In this document: piece by piece, positions 5,427 through 11,702 of the stretch
Numbering within the stretch: the first letter of the stretch is position 1
Layout of the letters: each line of letters starts with the position of its first letter
Assembly (NCBI GenBank): GCA_003229755.1
Contig: QIFJ01000064.1
Location: 1 to 11,702, forward strand
Source: Pseudomonadota bacterium
GTDB lineage: Bacteria > BMS3Abin14
DNA length: 11,702 bases
Direction of reading: 5' to 3'
Made by a program: the position numbers and the translations under genes
Notes under the pieces: generated by a model
Seen by the model: the letters and a program-made list of their open reading frames with translations, nothing else
Databases searched by the model: none
What the model was told of the DNA's origin: nothing

Positions 5427-7079
5427 ATGAAAGTTTCCCTGCACCAGATAAATACTACTGTCGGTGACTTCTACGCTAACGCACAGAAGATTCTTACTGA
5501 TGTTGAAAAGGCAAACGTTGCGGGCGTATCCCTTGCGATCTTTCCGGAGCTATGCCTCACCGGGTATCCTCCTCTGGATCTCATCGAAAACAGGCAGTTT
5601 TCAGAGCGGGCCGCAGATTCCCTGGCCTTCCTCCTGGATCGCTCAGTCGACCTGGATACCGCTCTGATCGTTGGAACGATAATTCCCACTAATAGCCCTG
5701 GTAAGGGAAAGGGTAACCATAACGCTGCCGTGATAATTCACCGCGGCAGAGTCACCGGCATCCATAGAAAAATCCTCCTGCCGACCTACGATGTCTTCGA
5801 CGAGAGCAGGAACTTCGAACCTGGAAAGCAGATGACACAGGTCACGATAGCCGATAAGCAGTTCTGCATCTCGATCTGCGAAGATGTCTGGAACGACAAG
5901 ACCTTCTGGCACGAACGCCTGTACCATACGGATCCGGTTGAGGATTACATGGCAATAACACCCTCCCCGCTTATTAATATCGCTGCCTCCCCTTACAGCC
6001 AGGGCAAGGGCAACCTGCGGCTTCAGATGCTCTCGAACATAGCCAGGCGCTACAAGGTACCGGTCCTTTACGTTAACACGGTAGGGGGCAACGATTCTCT
6101 TGTATTCGACGGTCGCAGCATGGTTCTTGATGTCAACGGTGATATTGTGGCGATGGCCGAAGGATTTGAGGAGCAGATGATAACAGTGGACCTGGAAGAT
6201 CTGCCCGGACCTGTAGGTGAGCCGCCCCATCTTGATGACATGGACACCCTTCAGAAAGCACTTGTTACAGGCCTGCGTGACTATGCTATGAAATGCGGAT
6301 TTCCATCAGCAGTGCTGGGGCTATCAGGAGGGATCGATTCCTCCCTCACAGCTGTACTGGCTGTAAAGGCCCTCGGGGCCGAAAATGTTCTTGGTGTCCT
6401 CATGCAGTCTCCCTATACGGCTCCCGAGAGCATAGAGGATGCTCTTTCCCTGGCCTCCAACCTGGGTCTGAAAACGAAAACCATACCTATCACTGACATC
6501 TACGACACATACCTTGAGAACTTGAATGAAGGACTTGAGGGGCTTCCTGATGACGTTACTGAGGAGAATATCCAGGCCAGAATAAGGGGAAATATCCTGA
6601 TGGCTCTCTCAAACCGATTCGGCCATCTGGTACTTTCTACCGGTAATAAATCAGAGCTTGCCACCGGATACTGTACGCTGTACGGAGATATGTCTGGCGG
6701 TCTCGCGATTATATCAGATCTTTACAAGGGTGAAGTATACAGGCTGTCTGAACATATCAACAGGGATGTTGAAATTATACCGCTTCGTATCATTACCAGG
6801 GAACCGTCAGCAGAACTCAGGGCAGATCAGAAGGACACAGATACCCTTCCGCCTTATGATATTCTCGATCCCATCCTGAAAGGTTACATCGAGGATCACA
6901 AAACACCCGAAGAGCTTGTGGCCGAGGGATTCGACGAGGAACTGGTCACCCGGATCTTAAACAGCGTTGAGGGGAATGAATACAAGAGACAACAGGCTGC
7001 ACCGGGAATAAAGGTGAGTTGGAAAGCTTTCGGCCTTGGCAGGCGATACCCCATAGCAAAGGCCAGGCTTTTCGATTGA
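5427..7079 (+). CDS. nadE: Glutamine-dependent NAD+ synthetase
   Basis: Catalyses the last step of NAD+ synthesis: ATP-dependent amidation of nicotinic acid adenine dinucleotide, using ammonia released from glutamine. The 550-residue protein has both domains. The N-terminal nitrilase-type glutaminase has its triad in FPELCLTGYPP (E41), IHRKILLPTYDVFDE (K115) and SICEDVW (C151). The C-terminal synthetase starts near residue 275, with the ATP pyrophosphatase loop LGLSGGIDSS (about 297-306), then STGNKSELATGYCTLYGD and the REPSAELRADQKDTDTLPPY motif of family active sites. Length matches two-domain bacterial NadE. The frame is open to a GTG at 5331, but that part encodes no family sequence, and MKVSLHQINTTVGDF is the normal N-terminus, so 5427 is chosen. 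There is no good Shine-Dalgarno. It appears to be a single-gene unit. Confidence 0.95.
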   Translation: MKVSLHQINTTVGDFYANAQKILTDVEKANVAGVSLAIFPELCLTGYPPLDLIENRQFSERAADSLAFLLDRSVDLDTALIVGTIIPTNSPGKGKGNHNAAVIIHRGRVTGIHRKILLPTYDVFDESRNFEPGKQMTQVTIADKQFCISICEDVWNDKTFWHERLYHTDPVEDYMAITPSPLINIAASPYSQGKGNLRLQMLSNIARRYKVPVLYVNTVGGNDSLVFDGRSMVLDVNGDIVAMAEGFEEQMITVDLEDLPGPVGEPPHLDDMDTLQKALVTGLRDYAMKCGFPSAVLGLSGGIDSSLTAVLAVKALGAENVLGVLMQSPYTAPESIEDALSLASNLGLKTKTIPITDIYDTYLENLNEGLEGLPDDVTEENIQARIRGNILMALSNRFGHLVLSTGNKSELATGYCTLYGDMSGGLAIISDLYKGEVYRLSEHINRDVEIIPLRIITREPSAELRADQKDTDTLPPYDILDPILKGYIEDHKTPEELVAEGFDEELVTRILNSVEGNEYKRQQAAPGIKVSWKAFGLGRRYPIAKARLFD

Positions 7080-7096
7080 TGGTGAATGTAATAAAT

Positions 7097-7168
7097 GGGT
7101 TCCGGTAAAAGCCCCTTCGGCTTCGCAACCCCCTTTTAGCTTCGCTTCAGGACCTTTTACCGGAACCC
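7097..7168. repeat. Hairpin A after nadE (15-bp perfect stem, shared loop core)
   Basis: GGGTTCCGGTAAAAG (7097-7111) and CTTTTACCGGAACCC (7154-7168) are perfect complements around a 42-nt loop. The loop contains a 28-nt core (7121-7148) beginning CTTCGCAACCCCC and ending AGCTTCGCTTC. It follows the nadE stop by 17 nt but lacks a T-tract. It may stabilise mRNA ends or be a mobile palindromic element. Confidence 0.75.
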
Positions 7169-7190
7169 TGGAGAACCAAATGCAGATCAG

Positions 7191-7266
7191 GCCGGGGTTT
7201 TGGGTGTAATCACTCGCCTTCGCAACCCCCTCTGAGCTTCGCTTCGTGATTCACCAAAACCCCGGC
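7191..7266. repeat. Hairpin B (13-bp perfect stem plus bulged extension, same loop core as A)
   Basis: GCCGGGGTTTTGG (7191-7203) pairs with CCAAAACCCCGGC (7254-7266). The stem continues inward with two bulges (left TGTAATCAC, right GTGATTCA). The loop core 7218-7245 matches the core of hairpin A at 26 of 28 positions, while the stem is a different sequence. The two hairpins lie 22 nt apart in the same orientation. Confidence 0.75.
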
Positions 7267-7277
7267 TTGATTTGAAA

Positions 7278-7339
7278 GGAAAGTGGAAATGACACTTTTC
7301 ACTTTCCGTTGAGTAAAAGCCATGGATGGACTTTTTTAC
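7278..7339 (+). repeat. 62-nt two-hairpin element, copy 1 (upstream of lipoprotein isomerase gene)
   Basis: First hairpin: GGAAAGTGGAAA (7278-7289) with TTTTCACTTTCC (7296-7307), 12 bp with one G-U and a 6-nt loop. Second hairpin: GTAAAAG (7313-7319) with CTTTTTTAC (7331-7339), enclosing CCAT-GG-ATGG. The run of six T after the second hairpin's inner stem could let it end transcription from nadE. An equal-length relative lies after the next gene. Confidence 0.75.
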
Positions 7340-7387
7340 GACCCTGTCAATATTGAAATCAACCTATAAAGGAAAGGATACATTCAC

Positions 7388-8431
7388 ATGAAAACCACTC
7401 GATTACTGGCAGCACTGCTGATCGCATCACTGTTTATCATCCTCATAACATCCTGTGAAAAAGGTTCGGACGTGGGCGCGAAACCGGGTGATGAGATCCC
7501 TTCAAAACCTGACGCTCCAGCTGCGATCGTAAATGGAACAACTATCTCCATGGCCGATCTGGAAACAGCAATTCAAAATGTAGCATTAGGAATGGGTCTG
7601 GCCCAAACTCCGATGAATGAGTTAATGGGCAACTTCGCTTCAAACGTTCTGGGCCAGCTTATCACCGGTGAACTGCTGTACCAGGAAGCGATCAGGGAAG
7701 GTTTCATTGCTTCAGCAGAAGATATCGAAAAAGCGTTTACCGATATCTCGTCCCAGTACAACAAACCTGAAGAGTTCCAGGCGGTGATTAAAAAAAGGGG
7801 TTACGATGAAGAAACACTGAGGAAGAATATAAGCAGGCAATTCACCATCCAGCAGTTCATTGCTGAAACAATCGCAAGAAAAGTCAATGTAACTGAAACC
7901 GAAGCCAGAGAGTTTTACGACCAGAATCCGGATAACTTCATAACACCGGAGGAGGTCAGAGCAAGTCACATCCTGATAAAATCCTCTGAAAGTGACGATG
8001 AGAAAATAAGGAAGGAGGCTGAAAAGAAGGCCCTGGAGCTGGCAGCGACCGCCAGAAAAGGCGAAACGAATTTTTCAGAGCTCGCCAGAATGCACTCTGA
8101 GGGCCCAACCGGTCCAAACGGTGGAGACCTGGGCTTTTTCGAACGAGGGGGGATGCTAAAGCCCTTTTCGAATGCAGCGTTTTCCATGAAAAAAGGCGAG
8201 ATCAGCGACCCCGTTCTCACAACCTATGGCTATCATGTTATCAAAGTCACAGACAGAAAGGAAAAGTCTACCGTGCCCTTCGAGGAGACATCAGAACGTC
8301 TGATCACCACGTTAAGAAATGGACGTATCAACGAGCTGATCGGGACCAAAATAAGAGAACTCTCCTCCAGGGCAGAAGTAGAGATAAAGCTCCCGCAGTC
8401 CAACCCATCCGAACAGTCGGCTCCCCAGTGA
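7388..8431 (+). CDS. SurA/PrsA-like peptidyl-prolyl isomerase lipoprotein (PpiC domain)
   Basis: A 347-residue periplasm-facing folding factor expected to help exported or outer-membrane proteins fold and to isomerise X-Pro bonds. The N-terminus is a type II signal (KTTR, hydrophobic 6-20, lipobox ITSC with Cys23). Glu follows the Cys, so the Lol rule favours the outer membrane. A SurA-N-like helical chaperone region covers about residues 45-175. The parvulin domain covers 189-290: VRASHILIKS (H194), FSELARMHSEGP, NGGDLGFF, GGMLKPF, FSMKKGEISDPV and GYHVIKV, so both conserved histidines remain. A ribosome-binding site GGAAAGGA (7371-7378) precedes the ATG at good distance. It is flanked by both copies of the 62-nt element and followed by a paralogue. 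Confidence 0.93.
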   Translation: MKTTRLLAALLIASLFIILITSCEKGSDVGAKPGDEIPSKPDAPAAIVNGTTISMADLETAIQNVALGMGLAQTPMNELMGNFASNVLGQLITGELLYQEAIREGFIASAEDIEKAFTDISSQYNKPEEFQAVIKKRGYDEETLRKNISRQFTIQQFIAETIARKVNVTETEAREFYDQNPDNFITPEEVRASHILIKSSESDDEKIRKEAEKKALELAATARKGETNFSELARMHSEGPTGPNGGDLGFFERGGMLKPFSNAAFSMKKGEISDPVLTTYGYHVIKVTDRKEKSTVPFEETSERLITTLRNGRINELIGTKIRELSSRAEVEIKLPQSNPSEQSAPQ

Positions 8432-8507
8432 TCCGAACAACAAAAAATAATTGGAGATGAACCACACAATTAAACATCGCTATCATCGCGCCCGAGCGTG
8501 GGCGCCC

Positions 8508-8540
8508 GAATCCATAACCTTAATATATAGTTATGGATTC
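8508..8540. repeat. Perfect 11-bp hairpin after the lipoprotein gene
   Basis: GAATCCATAAC (8508-8518) pairs with GTTATGGATTC (8530-8540) around an AT-rich 11-nt loop. No T-tract follows. It directly abuts copy 2 of the 62-nt element, much as hairpin B precedes copy 1. Confidence 0.7.
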
Positions 8541-8544
8541 GTGA

Positions 8545-8606
8545 GGGAAGCGGAAACGACGCTTTTCGCTTCCCGCGAAGCAAAAAGCCGCTCACGGACT
8601 TTTTGC
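8545..8606 (+). repeat. 62-nt two-hairpin element, copy 2 (downstream of lipoprotein isomerase gene)
   Basis: First hairpin: GGGAAGCGGAAA (8545-8556) with TTTTCGCTTCCC (8563-8574). Second hairpin: GCAAAAAG (8580-8587) with CTTTTTGC (8599-8606), enclosing CCG-CTCA-CGG. It has the same length, orientation and layout as copy 1. Three base-pair positions differ on both sides so that pairing is kept. The AAAAAG...CTTTTT arrangement could act as an intrinsic terminator on either strand. Confidence 0.75.
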
Positions 8607-8626
8607 AACCCAATTATTGTTAACCG

Positions 8627-8653
8627 TTGACAAAAGACTCTCGGTAGTATAGA
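8627..8653 (+). promoter_or_regulatory. Candidate promoter for the second isomerase gene
   Basis: TTGACA (8627-8632) is a perfect -35. TATAGA (8648-8653) is a good -10, but the spacer is only 15 nt; TAGATG at 8650 would give 17 nt with a poorer hexamer. Transcription would start near 8660, just before the GC-rich stem-loop, leaving a leader of about 125 nt. Confidence 0.45.
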
Positions 8654-8664
8654 TGCTAACTCAG

Positions 8665-8692
8665 GAGGGGCGTGCTTGAAAGGACGCCCCTC
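8665..8692 (+). promoter_or_regulatory. Strong GC-rich stem-loop at the start of the second isomerase leader
   Basis: GAGGGGCGT (8665-8673) pairs perfectly with ACGCCCCTC (8684-8692) around a 10-nt loop, followed by TTCCTGTTCTC. The tail is pyrimidine-rich but its T-run is broken, so it is a weak terminator at best. Placed right after the promoter, it may be an attenuator or 5' stabiliser, or it may end upstream transcription. Confidence 0.5.
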
Positions 8693-8786
8693 TTCCTGTT
8701 CTCAAACCAGGCCAGGTTGACCTGAGCCAATATATATTCTAACTTCATAAAGCAAACCTTACCGCAGGTAAAATTTATCCAGTCAT

Positions 8787-9767
8787 ATGCATTACCGTTA
8801 CCTGACAATTTTCGTATTCATATCACTGATCCTCCCCACACAAGTGTTGTCGAGCCAGGAAAGGACGACACCGGTCGCTTTTGTCAACGGGATCCCTATC
8901 CAGAAGCACGATCTCTTCTATGCCATGGAATCCGAACAGGCCCGTTCCGGAACCATCATGATCGGCTCCGCACAAGGAAAAATAAAGGTCTCACTACGCA
9001 GGGCCAGCAGACAGACCCTGGATCGCCTGATCAATATCGAACTTCTCTACCAGGAGGGGCTTAAGGAAAAATTCACAGGATTGTCGGAAGAAACCGAGAA
9101 ACGCTACCGAAGAGAAGTACTGAAAGCCGGAAGCGAGGAAAAGCTTGCTGCCGCACTGGCATGCAATAAGACACCTCAAGAGCACCTTAAAAGGAGCATC
9201 TTCAGAAACCTTGTAATAAACAGGTATCTGGAAAAGGAGGTTTATTCCCGTGTACCGGTCACGGATAGGGAGATCATGGAATATTACAAGCGCAATTTAT
9301 CCCGTTTCACGACCCCTGAGAGCGTACGCGCGAGGCAGGTTCTCATTAGGGTAAGGTCCTGGAAAAAACCCGAAGAATCCGAATCCGCCTACTCTAAAGC
9401 TGTGAAGATCCACCGTGAGGCATCTAACGGCGCAGATTTTAAGGAACTCGCCCTTAAATACTCGCGTGCTACCTACGGTGGAAGCAGAGGCGGAGAAATG
9501 GGACTGATCCAGAAGGGCAGCATGCCCCGAGTGATCGACAGCAACCTTTTCGCCATATCCGTTGGTGAAATTACAAAACCCATAAAGACGAGACTCGGAT
9601 ATCATATTATCCAGGTAACCGAGAAGAATCCTTCCTCAGTGCGCACTTTAGACGATGTAAAAGATTATATCGTTGCCAGAATAAGGCGTGCAAAAGCCAA
9701 AACCATGATCTCAAAACTCGTTGTTGATCTTCGTTCAAAGTCGAAGATCGAAGTGGTTATGGAGTAA
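8787..9767 (+). CDS. Exported SurA-like peptidyl-prolyl isomerase/chaperone (PpiC domain), altered active site
   Basis: A 326-residue paralogue of the upstream lipoprotein. It has a Sec-type signal (hydrophobic 6-19, likely cut near VLSS) but no lipobox, so it should be free in the periplasm. Shared landmarks include VAFVNG, LLYQEGL and FTTPESVRARQVLI (lipoprotein: FITPEEVRASHILI). The parvulin domain covers about 179-280, with FKELALKYS, GGSRGGEMGLI and GYHIIQVTE. The first catalytic-pocket histidine is replaced by Gln184, while the GYHII histidine is kept. Isomerase activity may therefore be weak, leaving mainly a chaperone role; this is inference. The start at 8787 gives the only intact signal peptide, although the nearest purine-rich site (AGG at 8766) is rather far. 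Two stop codons in a row end the gene. Confidence 0.9.
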   Translation: MHYRYLTIFVFISLILPTQVLSSQERTTPVAFVNGIPIQKHDLFYAMESEQARSGTIMIGSAQGKIKVSLRRASRQTLDRLINIELLYQEGLKEKFTGLSEETEKRYRREVLKAGSEEKLAAALACNKTPQEHLKRSIFRNLVINRYLEKEVYSRVPVTDREIMEYYKRNLSRFTTPESVRARQVLIRVRSWKKPEESESAYSKAVKIHREASNGADFKELALKYSRATYGGSRGGEMGLIQKGSMPRVIDSNLFAISVGEITKPIKTRLGYHIIQVTEKNPSSVRTLDDVKDYIVARIRRAKAKTMISKLVVDLRSKSKIEVVME

Positions 9768-9771
9768 TAAC

Positions 9772-9806
9772 TAGTTTCTGGTTTCTAGTTTCTGGTTTCT
9801 AGTTTC
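9772..9806. repeat. Heptamer tandem repeat, locus 2 (five perfect TRGTTTC units)
   Basis: TAGTTTC, TGGTTTC, TAGTTTC, TGGTTTC, TAGTTTC alternate without error, starting 4 nt after the isomerase stop codon. The A/G alternation gives a higher 14-nt period. Confidence 0.85.
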
Positions 9807-9879
9807 AAGAAAAATCAATAATAACTCGCCATCAAAATAAACTTCACTCAAAAAACCTGAAAAAAACCGAATTAATCAC

Positions 9880-9928
9880 AAGGTTACAACGTTACAGTTT
9901 CTTGTACTTGGAACTTGGAACATGGAAC
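9880..9928. repeat. Heptamer-phased repeat, locus 3 (TTGGAAC type)
   Basis: Seven 7-nt units: AAGGTTA, CAACGTT, ACAGTTT, CTTGTAC, TTGGAAC, TTGGAAC, ATGGAAC. The last three are nearly identical and the first four are degenerate. The unit differs from loci 1, 2 and 4, but the 7-nt period is the same. Confidence 0.6.
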
Positions 9929-9932
9929 TTTC

Positions 9933-9963
9933 TTTACACCAACCCCGTAAGATTGTATACAAT
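9933..9963 (+). promoter_or_regulatory. Candidate acnB promoter with overlapping palindromic operator
   Basis: The -35 TTTACA (9933-9938) and -10 TATACA (9956-9961) are separated by 17 nt. The -10 lies within the perfect 12-bp palindrome ATTGTATACAAT (9952-9963), which resembles operators of GntR-family (FadR/FCD-type) regulators. A repressor bound there would block RNA polymerase. The regulator is not in the window. Confidence 0.5.
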
Positions 9964-9968
9964 ATACA

Positions 9969-9984
9969 GCAGCCGCAAGGCTGC
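9969..9984 (+). promoter_or_regulatory. GNRA-capped hairpin at the predicted acnB mRNA 5' end
   Basis: GCAGCC (9969-9974) pairs with GGCTGC (9979-9984) around GCAA, a GNRA tetraloop. If transcription starts about 7 nt after the -10, this stem-loop is at the very 5' end of the mRNA, where such structures can slow decay. Confidence 0.45.
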
Positions 9985-10018
9985 GGTTTCTAGTTTCTGG
10001 TTACTGGTTTCTAGTTAC
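9984..10018. repeat. Heptamer tandem repeat, locus 4
   Basis: Five 7-nt units: CGGTTTC, TAGTTTC, TGGTTAC, TGGTTTC, TAGTTAC. They match the TRGTTTC unit of locus 2 with a few changes. The stretch lies in the predicted acnB leader. Confidence 0.75.
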
Positions 10019-10119
10019 CTCTTAAATTACAAACACTTATATAACAATGTTCTCTCCCGGCCATGAGAAAACATGAAATAAAGCACCAGATTTTTTCTTT
10101 GTAAGCAAGGAGGACGTCT

Positions 10120-11702
10120 ATGGCTTCCCTGGAACACTTCGTTTCACAATATCTGAAAAATGCGCAAGAGCGTGAATCAAATGGCATTCCGCCCCTTCCC
10201 CTGAACGAGGAACAGACTGCCGCGGTGTGCGACGCTCTCCTTGAAGAGAACCTTGACCCGGGGGCTCTCGTCCTTCCGGGACAGAAGGATACAGTCGGGT
10301 CTCTGGTATATCTCCTGGGCGAACGAGTTTCTCCGGGCGTGACGGACGCTTCTTACGTCAAGGCTGACTGGCTGGGAGACATTCTCAAAGGTAAAAAGAA
10401 TTCGCCTCATATCGGTCGCCTTCAGGCTGTTCAGATGCTGGGACACATGGGTGGAGGAGCCAATATCCCGCATCTGGTTGACGCGCTGGAAATGGACGAA
10501 GAAACAGCCGATCTGGCTGCCCGGCATCTGAGTCTTCTGATCCTGATCTCCCCGCTCAAGGTAACGGAGATCTCGGATCTGGTTAAAAAGGGGAATGAAT
10601 TCGCCGCCCGTATCCTGGCAAGCTGGGCATCGGGGCAATGGTTCGACAACCTGGAACCGCTCCCTGAGAAAATGACTTGTGTAGTTGCCAGAACATCAGG
10701 TGAAATCAATACCGATTTTCTCTCTCCCGCGCAGGAAGCCGGCACAAGGGACGATATCCCCCTTCACGCGCTTTCCATGCTTTCTATCAGCCCCGATGAA
10801 AAGGATTTTCTCACCAGGCTGGAGAACATCAAACGAGAAAATCCGAACCTTCCAATCCTCTTTGCAGGCGATGTTGTGGGGACCGGAAGCAGCAGGAAAT
10901 CAGCATCGAATTCACTTATCTGGTGGATCGGCCAGGACATCCCATATACACCGAATAAGCGCCGTGGCGGTGTGGTAATGGCCTCCAAGATAGCGCCCAT
11001 CTTTTTCAATACCCTGAGAGGGTGTGGCGCCGTTCCGATCAGGTGTTCAGCCGGCAACCTTACAGAGGGACTCCTGGTAGAGGTTGACTTCTCATCGGGG
11101 AAGGTCACCGCAAAGGATACTGGAAAGGTTCTTACCGAGTTTTCCATTGATCCTCCCTCCATCTCCGAGGAGACAAGAGCAGGCGGCAGAAACCTCCTCA
11201 TAATCGGTCGTAAACTCACCTCCAGGGCAAGGGAGATCTGCTCCAAATTGGGAATAGATACGGATGAGCCGCCAATGACACTCCCTGAAAAGAAAGAAAC
11301 AGGGCAAGATCAGCCGTTTTCCCTGGCACAGAAGCTGGTAGGCAGCGCAGCTGGCCTGCCGGGCGTTCTCCCGGGAGAATACGCAGAGCCGCAGGCACAC
11401 CTTGTCTTCTCTCAGGACACAACAGGAAAGATGACCCGGCAGGAACTGGAGGAGCTTGCCTGCACACACTTTGCCACTGTTTTCATACAGTCCTTCTGTC
11501 ACACGGCAGCTGGGCCGAAGAGCAAGGACGCCGAAATGCAGTTCACCCTGACCGATTTCACGAACAGGCTAGGCGGTATTGCCCTCAGACCGGGGGACGG
11601 TATTATCCATATAAACGGGAACAGGTTCCTCCTGCCTTACTTCGTGGGAACCGGCGGCGACAGCCACACCAGGTTCCCCATCGGGATAAGCTTCCCGGCT
11701 GG
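10120..11702 (+). CDS. acnB: Aconitate hydratase B (also 2-methylisocitrate dehydratase in relatives), 3' end outside window
   Basis: Interconverts citrate and isocitrate through cis-aconitate in the cytosolic TCA or reverse TCA cycle. Relatives also dehydrate 2-methylisocitrate. The frame runs open off the window: 527 codons of the usual roughly 865. AcnB domain order (HEAT-like, swivel, then cluster domains) is visible: HEAT-like N-terminus with LGHMGGGANIPHLVDAL, swivel region with FAGDVVGTGSSRKSAS (G254-S261), NKRRGG and KIAPIFFNT, then AGGRNLLIIGRKLT, SQDTTGKMTRQELEELAC, QSFCHTAAGPK (C460-H461) and VGTGGDSHTRFPIGISFPAG (D514-H516). The three cluster cysteines expected near residues 710-772 in E. 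coli lie downstream and cannot be checked. The ATG at 10120 follows AAGGAGG with 6-nt spacing. A palindrome over the promoter suggests repression. Confidence 0.96.
   Translation, partial: MASLEHFVSQYLKNAQERESNGIPPLPLNEEQTAAVCDALLEENLDPGALVLPGQKDTVGSLVYLLGERVSPGVTDASYVKADWLGDILKGKKNSPHIGRLQAVQMLGHMGGGANIPHLVDALEMDEETADLAARHLSLLILISPLKVTEISDLVKKGNEFAARILASWASGQWFDNLEPLPEKMTCVVARTSGEINTDFLSPAQEAGTRDDIPLHALSMLSISPDEKDFLTRLENIKRENPNLPILFAGDVVGTGSSRKSASNSLIWWIGQDIPYTPNKRRGGVVMASKIAPIFFNTLRGCGAVPIRCSAGNLTEGLLVEVDFSSGKVTAKDTGKVLTEFSIDPPSISEETRAGGRNLLIIGRKLTSRAREICSKLGIDTDEPPMTLPEKKETGQDQPFSLAQKLVGSAAGLPGVLPGEYAEPQAHLVFSQDTTGKMTRQELEELACTHFATVFIQSFCHTAAGPKSKDAEMQFTLTDFTNRLGGIALRPGDGIIHINGNRFLLPYFVGTGGDSHTRFPIGISFPA

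Larger units (their letters stand above)
8432..8786. other. Intergenic region between the two isomerase genes
   Basis: About 355 nt without a credible gene. In order it holds a GC-rich hairpin (GCGCCC 8488-8493 / GGGCGC 8500-8505), a perfect 11-bp hairpin (8508-8540), copy 2 of the 62-nt element (8545-8606), a promoter-like pair (8627-8653), a strong GC-rich stem-loop (8665-8692) and a small palindrome CAGGTTGACCTG (8713-8724). Confidence 0.75.
9768..10119. other. Intergenic region upstream of acnB
   Basis: About 352 nt without a credible gene. It contains three heptamer-phased stretches (9772-9806, 9880-9928, 9984-10018), an AT-rich spacer, a promoter with an overlapping palindrome (9933-9963), a GNRA-capped hairpin (9969-9984) and the acnB ribosome-binding site (10107-10113). 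A second AT-rich -10-like site TATATAAC (10038-10045) has no convincing -35. Confidence 0.75.

Noticed and set aside
5643..6230. 195-residue minus-strand open frame inside nadE
   Set aside because: It is antisense to clearly conserved nadE sequence, which explains the open frame through codon bias.
7080..7387. MITE or insertion sequence remnant between nadE and the isomerase gene
   Set aside because: No terminal inverted repeats enclose the whole segment, no target-site duplication was seen and no transposase remnant. The separate hairpins explain it better.
9772..10018. CRISPR-like array from the repeated TAGTTTC/TGGTTTC units
   Set aside because: Units are 7 nt with no unique spacers of regular length and no cas genes. 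This is a short tandem repeat.
10764..11246. Minus-strand open frames within 10177-11502
   Set aside because: They are shadows of acnB, which matches its family across the whole stretch.
1..11702. A new multi-gene defence, mobile or biosynthetic system
   Set aside because: All but one of the genes fall into familiar families and form separate short units. Only the 90-aa protein is unrecognised.

Overview
The window looks like chromosomal DNA of moderate GC from a Gram-negative, respiring bacterium. An HAE1-type RND pump, a lipoprotein and an exported parvulin-type isomerase imply an outer membrane. The B-type aconitase, an orphan four-cluster ferredoxin, and intergenic DNA full of heptamer repeats and variable hairpins suggest a deltaproteobacterial (Desulfobacterota-like) genome. 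That placement is inference; no rRNA or other marker is present.

Layout. 1-2898 (+) is the 3' part of an RND efflux permease, overlapped at its stop by a short PrmA-like methyltransferase (to 3496, +). Facing them on the minus strand is a two-gene unit: a PaaI-type hotdog thioesterase (4219-3773) followed after 2 nt by an unrecognised 90-residue protein (3770-3498). A 300-nt repeat-rich gap precedes a minus-strand ferredoxin with sixteen cysteines (4961-4521). After a 465-nt divergent gap comes nadE, glutamine-dependent NAD+ synthetase (5427-7079, +). Next are two SurA/PpiC-type isomerases on the plus strand, a lipoprotein (7388-8431) and a Sec-exported one (8787-9767). The window ends inside acnB (10120 onward, +), which has a strong ribosome-binding site and a promoter overlapped by a perfect palindrome.

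Functionally this is a set of short, mostly separate housekeeping transcription units: efflux and envelope folding (RND, two PpiC proteins), cofactor and central metabolism (nadE, acnB, thioesterase), electron transfer (ferredoxin) and a methyltransferase. I see no phage, transposase, CRISPR, toxin-antitoxin or defence genes, and no new multi-gene system.

The most unusual content is between the genes. There are two 62-nt elements whose differences preserve base pairing, three hairpins with a shared loop core but unrelated stems, and degenerate 7-nt-periodic repeats at several loci. The 62-nt elements lie in the same orientation on either side of the lipoprotein isomerase gene.
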